Source: DATCBF01 sp964401995
GTDB lineage: Bacteria; Actinomycetota; Thermoleophilia; Solirubrobacterales; 70-9
Reading direction: 5' to 3'
Assembly (NCBI GenBank): GCA_964401995.1
Contig: CAYOAP010000001.1
Location: 186,001 to 250,000 of the forward strand
Length of the DNA: 64,000 bases
Shown: piece after piece, positions 18,280 to 29,759 of the stretch
Layout: each line of letters starts with the position of its first letter
How positions within the stretch are numbered: position 1 is the stretch's first letter
Position numbers and translations under genes: made by a program
Notes under the pieces: model-generated
Databases searched by the model: none
What the model was told of the DNA's origin: nothing
What the model saw: only the letters and a program-made list of their open reading frames with translations

Positions 18280-19368
18280 ATGAGCGACGAGCTGCTGGCT
18301 CTTGCCAAGCGCCTGATCAGCTACGACACGTCTGAGCCCGAGGCTGTCGCCGAGGCCGCTGGGTTCGTCAAGGGCTGGCTTGAGGCGCGGGGGATCGAGT
18401 CGCGCAGCGATGAGGTGCGTGGGCTGCCGGTGATGAAGGCCGAAGTCGGGCCGACGGACGCGCCGACGGTGGTGCTCCACGGTCATCTCGATGTCGTTCC
18501 AGGGCGGGTGGGGCAGTTCGATCCCAAAGTCGAGGGCGACCGCCTCTACGGGCGCGGCGCTTATGACATGAAGGGCGCTCTTGCCGCGATGCTGCTGACG
18601 ACGGCGGCGATGCGTGATCAGGACGGGGTCCGGGTCCGGCTTGGGATAGTCGGCGACGAGGAGTCCGAGGAGGAGGCTGAGCGCGGCAGCGATCATCTGG
18701 TCGACAGCGGCTTCATCGGCGACTTCGCGATCACCGGCGAGCCGACCGATCTCCACATCGGGATCGAGGCCAAGGGGGTGCTCGCCCTGCGGCTTGAGGT
18801 CAGCGGCACGGCCGCCCACGGCGCCACTCCCTGGCTCGGCGACAATGCCGTTCTCAAGGCGCTCGACATTTTCCGCAGTATCGAGTCGCTACCGTTTGCC
18901 AGGCACAGCTCCGAGCTTTTCGACCGCCCCTCGATCAACCTCGGCCGGATCTGGGGCGGGGATGCGCTCAACAAGGTGCCCGACCGATGCGTGATCGACG
19001 TCGACATCCGCTACCTGCCCGATCAGGACCCAGCCTCGGTGCTGGAGGAAGTCCATGGGCTGAGCGGGATCGCGGTCTCCTCGCTCTTCAGCCGCCCGCC
19101 GGCCACCGTCGACCGCGACTCGACTTACATGCGCGCCCTGCGCGACGCGGCGACGGCGCATCACGACGGCGAGCCGATGAGCGTCGGCCGCGACGGCGCC
19201 TCCGATGCGGTCTCGTTCCTGCGGGTCGGAGTGCCGGCGGTGGAGTTCGGCCCGGTCGGCGCCGGCCACCATGGGCCCGAGGAGTGGGTCTCGGTCTCCT
19301 CGCTGGAGGTCTACCGACAAACGCTCGACACCTTCCTGCGCTCGATCCCGGCGAGGCTCGATGACTGA
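18280..19368 (+). CDS. M20 family metallopeptidase (ArgE/DapE/ACY1-like)
   Basis: A 362-residue zinc aminoacylase/peptidase. The metal ligands are visible in order: His and Asp of LHGHLDVVPG, Asp of GRGAYDMKG, the Glu-Glu of VGDEESEEE, Glu of ITGEPTD, and His in the C-terminal GAGHHGPEE. A dimerisation domain is inserted around residues 170-280. Family members cleave acyl-amino acids or succinyl-diaminopimelate; ArgE, DapE or a carboxypeptidase cannot be told apart here. Its ATG follows the atpC stop without a gap, and it overlaps the LCP gene by 8 nt. Confidence 0.9.
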   Translation: MSDELLALAKRLISYDTSEPEAVAEAAGFVKGWLEARGIESRSDEVRGLPVMKAEVGPTDAPTVVLHGHLDVVPGRVGQFDPKVEGDRLYGRGAYDMKGALAAMLLTTAAMRDQDGVRVRLGIVGDEESEEEAERGSDHLVDSGFIGDFAITGEPTDLHIGIEAKGVLALRLEVSGTAAHGATPWLGDNAVLKALDIFRSIESLPFARHSSELFDRPSINLGRIWGGDALNKVPDRCVIDVDIRYLPDQDPASVLEEVHGLSGIAVSSLFSRPPATVDRDSTYMRALRDAATAHHDGEPMSVGRDGASDAVSFLRVGVPAVEFGPVGAGHHGPEEWVSVSSLEVYRQTLDTFLRSIPARLDD

Positions 19369-20983
19369 CCCGGTCTCGAAGAAGCCGCCGCCCGAGGGCG
19401 ATCACGAGCCGGCGCCAAAGCCGAAGCGCTACTGGTGGCGCTTCCTCCTCGCCTCCTTCGTCATCGTCGCCGCCTGCGCCGGGGCGACCGCGGCCAGCGG
19501 GCTGCTTTACATCGGCAGCATCGCCGACGCCCTCTCCCATCACAGCGCCTACAAGCACAAACTCGACCGCTATCTCTCCGAGGTCGAAGGCGGCGCCCCC
19601 GAGAACATCCTCATCCTCGGCTCCGACAAACGGGCCAACATCCCGGGCGACCCCGGCCGCTCCGACACGACGATGCTGCTGCGCCTCGACCCCGAACGCA
19701 ACGCGATCGCGGTGATGTCGATCCCGCGTGACCTCAAGGTCGAAATTCCCGGCTTCGGGACCGAAAAGTTCAACGCCGCCTACACCGACGGTGGGCCCAA
19801 ACTGACCCTGCGCGTGGTCAAGGAATTGACCGGCCTGCAGATCAACCACGTCGTCAACGTCGACTTCCTCGGCTTCGTCCGCGCTGTCGATGCGATCGAT
19901 TGCGTCTACGTCGACGTCGACCGCCGCTACTACCACTCCAACGTCGGCTTGCCGGCTTCCGAACAGTATTCGGAAATCGACGTCCAGCCCGGCTATCAGC
20001 TGCTCTGCGGCAAACGGGCCCTGGAGTACGTGCGCTACCGCCATACCGACACCGACCTCGTCCGCTCGGCTCGTCAGCAGGACTTCATCAGCGCCGCCCG
20101 CCAGCGGGTGCCGATCTCCAAACTGGCCTTCGGCCAGGAAAGCCTGATCAACATCTTCACCAAATACACGACCTCCGACATCAGCGACGCGCAGACGATG
20201 ATCCAGGTCCTCGAGCTCTTCGTCGAATCGCGCAACGCGGCGATCAAAGAGGTTCACTTCCCGGCGACGCTGGGGCCGAGCTACGTCTACGCGTCGGAGG
20301 GCGCGATCCACGGCGCTGTCAACAAGTTCCTCGGGATCGAAGCAAGCAGCGGCCCCCGCAACTCGCTGGAACAGGACGCGGGCGGCGGCTCCAAGTCAAA
20401 GAACAAGAAGGGCGCGAAGTCGAAGCCGAAGCAGGAAATGCCGCACCTGGCGAAGCCGAAGCCGCCGGGCAGCGATGGCTTGGTGCCGGCGGGCGAAGCT
20501 GGCAAGCTGGAGGCGAAGACGGTGGCCCGCAAGGTCGGCGCCGGCTTCCCCGTCTTCTATCCGACGCGGCTGCCGTCGGAAGCGCGCTATGTCGAAAGCT
20601 CGATCGAACTCCACATCCAGGATCCGCGCGTCTACCACCTCAAGGACACCGACGGCAACCGCCACGGCGCCTACCGTATGGTCGCCGAGTTCGGCCCCGA
20701 ATTCGAAACCCATTACTTCGGCCTGCAGGGGATCCAGGGATGGTCAGACCCGCCGATCCTCGACAACCCGAGCCTGACCAAGACGATCCACGGCCGCGAA
20801 TATGAAATCTTCGTCGACGGAGACCGGATCCAGACGATCGCCTGGCATCGCGGCAACAACACCTACTGGGTCTCCAATGACCTCTTGAACACCCTGACCA
20901 ACGACCAGATGGTGGGCATGGCCCGCTCGGCAAACGTGGTCATGCCCAAGCAGAAGCCAAAGCGGGGAAAGAAGGCGCGGTGA
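19361..20983 (+). CDS. LytR-CpsA-Psr (LCP) family protein with an added C-terminal domain
   Basis: A 540-residue type II membrane protein. A basic, Pro-rich cytoplasmic start and one helix (about 24-48) precede the LCP domain: ILILGSDKR, GRSDTTMLLRLDP, VMSIPRDLKVEIPG, and GKRALEYVRYRHTDTDLVRSARQQDFI with the arginines that bind the lipid pyrophosphate. LCP enzymes move lipid-linked glycans to peptidoglycan or protein. After a Lys-rich linker (about 340-385) comes an extra domain of roughly 140 residues that I do not recognise. The gene overlaps both neighbours and lies in a sugar-nucleotide cluster, which fits glycopolymer attachment. Confidence 0.92.
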   Translation: MTDPVSKKPPPEGDHEPAPKPKRYWWRFLLASFVIVAACAGATAASGLLYIGSIADALSHHSAYKHKLDRYLSEVEGGAPENILILGSDKRANIPGDPGRSDTTMLLRLDPERNAIAVMSIPRDLKVEIPGFGTEKFNAAYTDGGPKLTLRVVKELTGLQINHVVNVDFLGFVRAVDAIDCVYVDVDRRYYHSNVGLPASEQYSEIDVQPGYQLLCGKRALEYVRYRHTDTDLVRSARQQDFISAARQRVPISKLAFGQESLINIFTKYTTSDISDAQTMIQVLELFVESRNAAIKEVHFPATLGPSYVYASEGAIHGAVNKFLGIEASSGPRNSLEQDAGGGSKSKNKKGAKSKPKQEMPHLAKPKPPGSDGLVPAGEAGKLEAKTVARKVGAGFPVFYPTRLPSEARYVESSIELHIQDPRVYHLKDTDGNRHGAYRMVAEFGPEFETHYFGLQGIQGWSDPPILDNPSLTKTIHGREYEIFVDGDRIQTIAWHRGNNTYWVSNDLLNTLTNDQMVGMARSANVVMPKQKPKRGKKAR

Positions 20984-22329
20984 CCGACAAGCAGCCAATC
21001 GGGGTCATCGGCGTCGGCTGGGTCGGGCTGGTCACCGCCACCTGCTTCGCCGAGCTGGGCCACCCGGTGGTGGCGCGCGACATCTTGGCCGAGAAGGTCG
21101 AGGCGCTCTCGCGCGGAGAGGTGACGATCCACGAGCCGGGGCTGCAGGAGCTGCTGCAACGCAACTCAGAGCGTCTCACCTTCACGACCGATATGGCCGA
21201 GGTCCTCGACGCGGCCAAGCTGCTCTTCGTCTGCGTCGATACGCCACCGACCTACTCCGGCGACGCCGACCTCGGGCGGGTGATGTCAGTGGTCGACGAG
21301 CTACGGGGTGATTCCACCCACGCCCTGGTGATGAAGTCCACGGTCCCGGTCGGGACAGGCCAGAAAATCCAGCGCGAGCTGAGCGACACTGGCTACGCGT
21401 CCTGCCCGGAGTTTCTCAAGGAGGGCTCGGCGATCGATGACTTCATGCGGCCCGACAGGGTCGTGATCGGCGCTGATCCGGGAAACGAGTCTGCTGCCGA
21501 TGCGGTTGAAGAGATCTATGCGCCGCTTGGTGGGGAGGTCATGCGCACCGACGTTTCCAGCGCCGAGATGATCAAGCTGGCGTCCAACACCTTCCTCGCC
21601 ACCAAGATCTCCTTCATCAATGAGATCGCCAACGTCTGCGAGGAGGTCGGGGCAGACGTGACCGAGGTTGCCCGCGGCATGGGCCTGGATGACCGGATCG
21701 GGCCGAAGTTCCTCCAGGCGGGGCTGGGCTTCGGGGGCAGTTGCTTTGGAAAGGACGTCTCGGCGTTGCGCAAGCTCGCCGCCAACACCGGGTACCACTT
21801 CCAGCTCCTCAACGCGGTGGTCGAGGTCAACGAGCTCCAGAAGCGCCGGGTCGTGCACAAGCTTCGTGAGCACCTCGGCTCGCTGGTCGGCAGGCGGGTC
21901 GCCCTGCTCGGCCTCTCGTTCAAGCCCAACACAGATGACATGAGAGATGCCGCCAGCCTGGTGCTCGCCGCGCGCTTGGAGGGAGAGGGCGTTGAAGTCG
22001 TCGCCTACGACCCGGTGGCCGGGCCGCGGGCTGCGGAACTTCTTCCTGGGGTGCAGATGTTGCCGTCTGCCACGGATGTCCTTGAGGGCGCCGACGCCGC
22101 CGTCCTCGTCACCGAGTGGGCTGAGTTCGCCGAGTTCGACTGGGCCGCTGCCGCGAGCCGGATGTCCCGTCCGCTGATCGTCGACGGGCGCAACTTCCTC
22201 GACGCCGATGCGCTGGTAGCAGCGGGCTTCGAGTACGAGGGCATCGGCCGCCAGAGTGCGGGTGACCGGCGCACCTCGGCGTCCTCAGTCGCTCGCGTGC
22301 AGAGCACGCCACGCTCCCTGCGTCCTTGA
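20980..22329 (+). CDS. UDP-glucose/GDP-mannose family 6-dehydrogenase
   Basis: A 449-residue NAD-dependent enzyme that oxidises a nucleotide sugar to its uronic acid. The Rossmann motif GVIGVGWVGLVTA begins near residue 7. The catalytic cysteine is in GFGGSCFGKDVSAL, the substrate lysine in the CPEFLKEGSA segment, and the C-terminal domain carries LLGLSFKPNTDDMRDA. UDP-glucose is the likely substrate, but GDP-mannose cannot be excluded. The GTG start overlaps the LCP stop by 4 nt. The tail beyond about residue 425 (Ser/Arg-rich) is atypical. Confidence 0.93.
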   Translation: MTDKQPIGVIGVGWVGLVTATCFAELGHPVVARDILAEKVEALSRGEVTIHEPGLQELLQRNSERLTFTTDMAEVLDAAKLLFVCVDTPPTYSGDADLGRVMSVVDELRGDSTHALVMKSTVPVGTGQKIQRELSDTGYASCPEFLKEGSAIDDFMRPDRVVIGADPGNESAADAVEEIYAPLGGEVMRTDVSSAEMIKLASNTFLATKISFINEIANVCEEVGADVTEVARGMGLDDRIGPKFLQAGLGFGGSCFGKDVSALRKLAANTGYHFQLLNAVVEVNELQKRRVVHKLREHLGSLVGRRVALLGLSFKPNTDDMRDAASLVLAARLEGEGVEVVAYDPVAGPRAAELLPGVQMLPSATDVLEGADAAVLVTEWAEFAEFDWAAAASRMSRPLIVDGRNFLDADALVAAGFEYEGIGRQSAGDRRTSASSVARVQSTPRSLRP

Positions 22330-22360
22330 TCTGCTTGGTCACACGCACTCTGGCGAGCTA

Positions 22361-23341
22361 ATGCAGGCGATCGTTCTAGTTGGTGGGGAAGGGACTCGAC
22401 TGAGGCCACTGACGGCGACGGTGCCGAAGCCGGCGCTGACCCTGGTCGACCGGCCGTTTCTCGCCTACATGGTCGAGTGGCTGGCGGGGCACGGGGTGAC
22501 TGAGGTCGTGCTTGCCTGCGGCTTCCTGCCCGACGTCCTGCGCGAGGCGCTGGGCGAGGGCAAGCGCGCCGGCGCCAGCATCCGCTACGTCGCCGAGCCC
22601 GAGCCGCTGGGCACTGCTGGGGCGATCCGCTTTGCCGCTGACCAGCTCGGCGATGACCTCGACGATCGCTTCCTTGCGCTCAACGGCGACGTCCTCACCG
22701 ACCTCGACCTCGGCGCGCTGCTGCGGGCGCATGAGCAGCGAGGCGCCCGCGCGACCCTGGGTTTGCACCCAGTTGAGGACGCCGCGGCATATGGGCTGGT
22801 TTCGACTAATGCCGACGGCGAGGTGCTTGAGTTCGTAGAGAAGACCGGGCGCCAGGCGCCGGGTGAGATCAACGCTGGGATGTACGTGCTTGAGCGCTCG
22901 GTCCTCGACCTGGTCGCGCCCGGCGAGAACGTCTCGATCGAGCGGGACGTCTTCCCCCGGCTGGTCGGCGACGGCCTCGGCGCCCTGCGGCTGGAGGGCT
23001 ACTGGATGGACATCGGCACCCCGGAGCGCTATCTGCAGGCGAGCTGGGACATCCTCGAGCGCCGGGTGGCGACGGAAGTCAAGCCGACCGCGCCCGGGCT
23101 GCTGGTCGGCCCTGGCGCAACCGTCGCCGCAGCGGCGACGATCGGCCCGCGGGCGGTGCTCGGCCCGGGTTGCCAGGTCGCGGCCGGGGCAAAGGTCCGC
23201 GGCTCGGTTCTGCTCGATGGTTGCGTCGTCGGCGAGGGCGCCATGGTCGACGGCTCGATCCTCGCCCCCGGAGTTGAGGTCGACCCGGGGGCGGAGCTTG
23301 ACGGCGCAGTGATCGGCCGGGATGAAAGAGTGCCCGCCTGA
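22361..23341 (+). CDS. NDP-sugar pyrophosphorylase (mannose-1-phosphate guanylyltransferase-like)
   Basis: A 326-residue protein with an N-terminal nucleotidyltransferase domain: signature IVLVGGEGTRLRPLTATVPKP, then GTAGAIRFA and LNGDVLTDLD for metal and sugar binding. It is followed by a left-handed beta-helix-like repeat tail (about 240-320). It makes an activated sugar from a sugar 1-phosphate; neighbours suggest GDP-mannose or a glucose relative. Its stop overlaps the start of the isomerase gene (TGATG). A second, different nucleotidyltransferase follows at 24371. Confidence 0.9.
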   Translation: MQAIVLVGGEGTRLRPLTATVPKPALTLVDRPFLAYMVEWLAGHGVTEVVLACGFLPDVLREALGEGKRAGASIRYVAEPEPLGTAGAIRFAADQLGDDLDDRFLALNGDVLTDLDLGALLRAHEQRGARATLGLHPVEDAAAYGLVSTNADGEVLEFVEKTGRQAPGEINAGMYVLERSVLDLVAPGENVSIERDVFPRLVGDGLGALRLEGYWMDIGTPERYLQASWDILERRVATEVKPTAPGLLVGPGATVAAAATIGPRAVLGPGCQVAAGAKVRGSVLLDGCVVGEGAMVDGSILAPGVEVDPGAELDGAVIGRDERVPA

Positions 23342-24336
23342 TGGCCCACCCGATGCTCGACGACATCCTCGCGATCCCCGATCACCTGCGCGACGCGCTC
23401 TGGCGGATCGACTCGGCTCGGCTCGAGGCTGCCGATGCCGCCGGCGTCCTCGTCTGCGGGATGGGGGGCTCGGCGATCGGCGGCGACCTCGCCGCCGCCG
23501 CCCTGGGCGATCGCCTCAGCCGGCCGTTAGTCGTCGTCCGCGGCTACCGGCTGCCGAGCTGGGTCAGCTCGGATTGGACCGTGCTCTGCTCCAGCTACTC
23601 CGGCAACACCGAGGAGACGCTGGCCTGCTTCGCCGCCGCCGAGGAGCTCGGCGCCCGCCGCCTCGTCGCCAGCACCGGCGGCGCCCTGGTCGATCAGGCC
23701 CGGGCGGCCGGTGTCCCGGTCGTCGGCCTGCCCGGCATCCTCCAGCCGCGGGCCGCCGTCGCCTACGCCTTCGCCGTCGCAGCCAAAGTCGCCTCGCTCG
23801 CTGGCATCGCCCCAAGCATCGATGCCGAAATCGAGGCCGCGGCTGCTTTCTTGAGCGAGCAGTCGGAGACGCTGCGCTCGCGCGCCGAGGAGATTGCGGC
23901 CGAGCTCGAGGGCAGGCTGCCGATCATCTGCGGCGCCGACCTGACCGTGTCCGTCGCTCGCCGCTGGAAGACCCAGGTCAACGAGAACGCGAAGCTGCCC
24001 GCCTACTTCTCGGAGATCCCCGAGGCCGATCACAACGAACTCTGCGGTTGGGGCGGGGCGCCGGCGACCGGCGCCAAGCTGGCTGCCGTCTTTCTCGAGG
24101 ATGGCGACCAGCACCCGCGCGAGCGGACCCGTTTCGAGCTGACGGCCGCCGCTGTCGCATCCGACGGAGCGCGGGCCGTGCGGGTCGAGACCGAGGGGGA
24201 GACCCCGGCGGCGAGGCTGCTCTGGGCGGTGATGCTCGGCGACCTCGTCTCCGTTAATCTCGCCGAGGCCCGTGGCGTCGACCCGCTTCCGGTCGAGCCG
24301 ATTGAGAACTTCAAGACGGCGCTGGCCGGCTCTTAA
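23341..24336 (+). CDS. Bifunctional phosphoglucose/phosphomannose isomerase (SIS domains)
   Basis: A 331-residue protein with two SIS sugar-isomerase domains. The first carries GMGGSAIGGDL and SSYSGNTEETL, the phosphate-binding loops. The C-terminal domain carries the family mark NENAKLPAYFSEIPEADHNELCGW, with the catalytic Glu and His. The family interconverts glucose-6-phosphate or mannose-6-phosphate with fructose-6-phosphate, feeding mannose-1-phosphate to the adjacent nucleotidyltransferases. Phosphomannomutase is not in this window. Confidence 0.92.
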   Translation: MAHPMLDDILAIPDHLRDALWRIDSARLEAADAAGVLVCGMGGSAIGGDLAAAALGDRLSRPLVVVRGYRLPSWVSSDWTVLCSSYSGNTEETLACFAAAEELGARRLVASTGGALVDQARAAGVPVVGLPGILQPRAAVAYAFAVAAKVASLAGIAPSIDAEIEAAAAFLSEQSETLRSRAEEIAAELEGRLPIICGADLTVSVARRWKTQVNENAKLPAYFSEIPEADHNELCGWGGAPATGAKLAAVFLEDGDQHPRERTRFELTAAAVASDGARAVRVETEGETPAARLLWAVMLGDLVSVNLAEARGVDPLPVEPIENFKTALAGS

Positions 24337-24358
24337 CCGGGCCGGCGGCCTGATCTCG

Positions 24359-24364
24359 TAGGTT
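24359..24364 (+). promoter_or_regulatory. -10 element TAGGTT, leaderless promoter
   Basis: TAGGTT is followed by exactly 6 nt and then the ATG at 24371. No ribosome binding site lies between, so the transcript is probably leaderless. This separates the second nucleotidyltransferase from the preceding operon. Confidence 0.5.
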
Positions 24365-24370
24365 TCAGTC

Positions 24371-25381
24371 ATGCGCGCGATGATCCTGGCGGCTGGCTTG
24401 GGGACCCGGTTGCGGCCGATCACCTACGAGATGCCGAAGCCGATGGTGCCGGTCCTCAACCGGCCGGTGATGGAGCACATCGTGCGCCTGCTGGCCCGCC
24501 ATGGCTTCAGCGAGGCGATCGCCAACCTGCACTGGTTCCCGGAGCTGATCGAGGGCCGCTTCGGCGACGGCTCGGATTTCGGCATCGAGCTCTCCTACAG
24601 CCGCGAGCAGCAGCTGCTCGGCACCTCGGGCGGCGTCCGCAACGCCGCCGACTTCCTCGGCGACTCGTTCCTCGTCATCTCCGGCGACGCGCTGACCGAT
24701 ATCGACCTGGCGGCGATGCGCGCCTTCCATGAGTCCCATGACGGGATCGCCACCCTGGCGACGAAGCGGGTCGACGACACCAGCCAGTTCGGGGTCGCGA
24801 TCACCGGCGCCGACGGCCGCATCCAGGGCTTCCAGGAGAAGCCCGAGCCGGCCGAAGCGCTCTCCGACCTCGCCAACTGCGGCATCTACATGTTCCGCTC
24901 CGAGGTCTTCGACTTCTTCCCGGCCCCCTCGACCAGCAAGGCGGCCGGGTCCGACGATCCGCCCGGCTTCGCCGACTGGGCGATGGACGTCTTCCCGGCG
25001 CTGCTGGGGGGCGATGTGCCCTTCTACTCGCACGAGATCGATGCCTACTGGAATGACATCGGCAACCTCGAGCAGCTGCGCCAGGGCAACCTCGATGCGC
25101 TTGGCGGCGCGGTTGCCGTCGACCCGGGCGCGCCCGAGGTTGGCGACGGTGTGCGGGCGGCGAGCCCACTCGGCGACGCCGAGGTCGTCGGGCCGGCCCT
25201 GATCGGCGCCGGGGTCGAGCTTGGCGCCGGGGTCCGGATCGACGGCCCGGCGATCATCGGCGACGGCTGCCGGCTCGGCGACGGCGCCCGTGTCCGCGAC
25301 TCGATCCTGCTCGAAGCGGCCGAGGTCCCGGCCGCGGGCTTCCTGATCGGCGCGATCGCGGGTTCTGCGACGAAGACCTGA
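24371..25381 (+). CDS. NDP-sugar nucleotidyltransferase with beta-helix tail
   Basis: A 336-residue protein. The N-terminal catalytic domain has MILAAGLGTRLRPITYEMPKPMVPV, GTSGGVRNAADFL and the metal-binding ISGDALTDID. The end (about 240-330) has hexapeptide-like turns (VVGPALIGAGVELGAGVRIDGPAIIGDG). It resembles actinobacterial mannose-1-phosphate guanylyltransferases (ManB/ManC-like) and glucose-1-phosphate uridylyl/thymidylyl transferases; the base specificity cannot be read from sequence alone. It has its own leaderless-type promoter. Confidence 0.9.
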   Translation: MRAMILAAGLGTRLRPITYEMPKPMVPVLNRPVMEHIVRLLARHGFSEAIANLHWFPELIEGRFGDGSDFGIELSYSREQQLLGTSGGVRNAADFLGDSFLVISGDALTDIDLAAMRAFHESHDGIATLATKRVDDTSQFGVAITGADGRIQGFQEKPEPAEALSDLANCGIYMFRSEVFDFFPAPSTSKAAGSDDPPGFADWAMDVFPALLGGDVPFYSHEIDAYWNDIGNLEQLRQGNLDALGGAVAVDPGAPEVGDGVRAASPLGDAEVVGPALIGAGVELGAGVRIDGPAIIGDGCRLGDGARVRDSILLEAAEVPAAGFLIGAIAGSATKT

Positions 25382-25438
25382 CGCTTTTTTGACAAAGCGC
25401 GCACCACGCGCGCGCCGCGGCTCCGCAGGATCTGGGGC

Positions 25439-26062
25439 ATGGAGCTTCTGCACGCCGTCGCCACTGGATTTGTCCCCTCGCTATGCGCCGCCTGCGGCCG
25501 CTCCTGCCGCCCCCGGGCGGTGGTCTGCACCCGCTGCAACCGCCGTCTAGCGGCAGCCGATCCTGTGCTCGGCGCGGGGCCCCAGGGCCTCGACCGCGTC
25601 TGGTCCTCGGCTGCTCACGAGGGCGTGGCCCGCGACCTGGTCACGGCTTTGAAGTTCCGCCGCCTGCTGCCGGTGGCCGACCTGATGGCTGACCGCATCC
25701 AGTGGCTGGCCCCGGCAAACATGCTCAGCGGCGCGATCGTTCCAGTTCCCACCGCCTCGCTGCGCACGATGAAACGGGGCTTCGATCCAGCCGCCGAGCT
25801 GGCGATGGCCTTGGCCGACCGCCTCGACGCCCCCTTCCACAACTGCCTGGTCCGCCGCGGCGGGGGTCGCCAGCTGGGCAAGCGCAGGGCCGACCGAATC
25901 GGCCACCCGCCCGACATCCATCCCCGTGGCAAGGTTCCCCGCAGCATCCTTCTGATCGACGACGTCCTGACCACCGGCGCAACCCTCTCGGCCTGCGCCC
26001 GGGCCCTTCGCCAGGCAGGCGCCGTCCGGGTCGTCGCGATCACCTTTGCCCGCCGACTTTGA
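25439..26062 (+). CDS. ComF family phosphoribosyltransferase-like protein
   Basis: A 207-residue protein. An N-terminal zinc-finger-like region (CAACGRSC and CTRCNRRL) precedes a type I phosphoribosyltransferase domain with the PRPP-binding loop ILLIDDVLTTGATLS (about 175-190). ComF/GntX homologues take part in DNA uptake in competent bacteria, where ComFC appears to bind single-stranded DNA, but most such genes occur in species not known to be competent. The location before hpf-secA is common in Gram-positive bacteria. Confidence 0.9.
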   Translation: MELLHAVATGFVPSLCAACGRSCRPRAVVCTRCNRRLAAADPVLGAGPQGLDRVWSSAAHEGVARDLVTALKFRRLLPVADLMADRIQWLAPANMLSGAIVPVPTASLRTMKRGFDPAAELAMALADRLDAPFHNCLVRRGGGRQLGKRRADRIGHPPDIHPRGKVPRSILLIDDVLTTGATLSACARALRQAGAVRVVAITFARRL

Positions 26063-26127
26063 TTGCGCCCTTGCTCTCGCGGGTATGCGGGCGTACGATC
26101 AAATGACAACCCCCGAAGGAGGCGCAG

Positions 26128-26475
26128 ATGCGAATTGAGATTCGTGGCCGCAACGTCGAGATCACTGACGAGCTTCGGGAGCATGTGCTCAAACGCTTCA
26201 AGCGGGTTGGCAAACAGGTCTCGGAGCTGGCCACTCTCGACATCGAGATGATTGAGGAGCGCAACCCCTCGATCGCCAATCGCGAGATCGCCGAGGCCAC
26301 GCTGCGATTGAAAGGCGTCACCCTGCGCGCTCGCGAGGCTTCGCCGGAGATGATGCACTCGATCCACGAGCTGGCTGAGGACATCCGCCGCCAGGTCAAG
26401 AAACATCGCGACATGCGCCGCAAGCGGGCCCAGACCCGCCACCTCGTCAACAGAATGAGGGGCCGCACCGCCTAA
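26128..26475 (+). CDS. hpf: Ribosome hibernation-promoting factor, short form
   Basis: A 115-residue S30Ae-domain protein (MRIEIRGRNVEITDELREHVLKRFKRV). It has the beta-alpha-beta-beta-beta-alpha domain only and lacks the C-terminal dimerisation domain of the long HPF that makes 100S ribosomes in most Actinobacteria and Firmicutes. The family sits in the decoding centre and silences ribosomes in stationary phase. A basic tail (RRQVKKHRDMRRKRAQTRH) may add RNA contacts. AAGGAGG lies about 7 nt before the ATG. Confidence 0.9.
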   Translation: MRIEIRGRNVEITDELREHVLKRFKRVGKQVSELATLDIEMIEERNPSIANREIAEATLRLKGVTLRAREASPEMMHSIHELAEDIRRQVKKHRDMRRKRAQTRHLVNRMRGRTA

Positions 26476-26495
26476 CCGCTCAGGACCTACCCCGC

Positions 26496-26501
26496 TACTC
26501 T
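26496..26501 (+). promoter_or_regulatory. -10 element TACTCT, leaderless secA promoter
   Basis: TACTCT is followed by 6 nt and then the secA ATG at 26508, with no ribosome binding site in the 32-nt gap after hpf. secA may therefore be transcribed on its own as a leaderless mRNA as well as by read-through from hpf. Confidence 0.45.
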
Positions 26502-26507
26502 TGGTCC

Positions 26508-29339
<2,832 letters not shown>

Positions 29340-29345
29340 CGCCCC

Positions 29346-29750
29346 TTGAGCCACGATCCAGTCCGCCGCTTCGTCGACGCCTTCAATGGGGGCGATCTGG
29401 ATGCCTTTGCCGCAGTGCTCGACCCGGAGGTCGAGCTGCATTCTGGGCGGGGCCTGCGCAAGGGGGTGGCGGCGGCGCGATTGTGGGCGACGCGGCCGCC
29501 CGGCGGCGTGCAGCAGACGATTGAGCTGGACGAGCTCTACGAGGAAGGCCTGGAGGGCGGTGGCGGGACCGCAGTCGCCCTGATCACCCGCCGCTGGCAC
29601 TGGGAAGAGGACGGCTCTTTCGCCCATGAGGAGGAGATGGCCTGGCTCTTCGAGTTGCACGACGGCAGGATCCGCAGCTGGCGCCCTTTCGACGACCGCG
29701 CCGAGGCGCTGCGCGCGGGCGGGTTCGAGCACGGCGCCGCGGCTGGGTAA
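29346..29750 (+). CDS. SnoaL-like/NTF2-fold protein
   Basis: A 134-residue protein starting at TTG, 6 nt after the secA stop. The pattern VRRFVDAFNGGDLDAFAAVLDPEVELHS is typical of SnoaL-like NTF2-fold proteins, and the C-terminal strand ends in DGRIRSWRPFDDRAEALRAGG. These fold into a cone with a pocket; some are isomerases or hydratases, many have no known activity. No catalytic residue set can be assigned. It is encoded between secA and prfB, with the prfB -10 element overlapping its stop codon. Confidence 0.8.
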   Translation: MSHDPVRRFVDAFNGGDLDAFAAVLDPEVELHSGRGLRKGVAAARLWATRPPGGVQQTIELDELYEEGLEGGGGTAVALITRRWHWEEDGSFAHEEEMAWLFELHDGRIRSWRPFDDRAEALRAGGFEHGAAAG

Positions 29751-29753
29751 GCT
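29748..29753 (+). promoter_or_regulatory. -10 element TAAGCT, leaderless prfB promoter
   Basis: TAAGCT overlaps the stop codon of the preceding gene and is followed by exactly 6 nt and then the prfB ATG at 29760. No ribosome binding site is present, so prfB is probably translated from a leaderless mRNA. Confidence 0.45.
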
Positions 29754-29759
29754 GCGGGC

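Noticed and set aside
25382..25438. GC-rich short inverted repeat after the nucleotidyltransferase gene as a terminator
   Set aside because: The stem is short and imperfect and the T-run precedes it on the plus strand; too weak to annotate.
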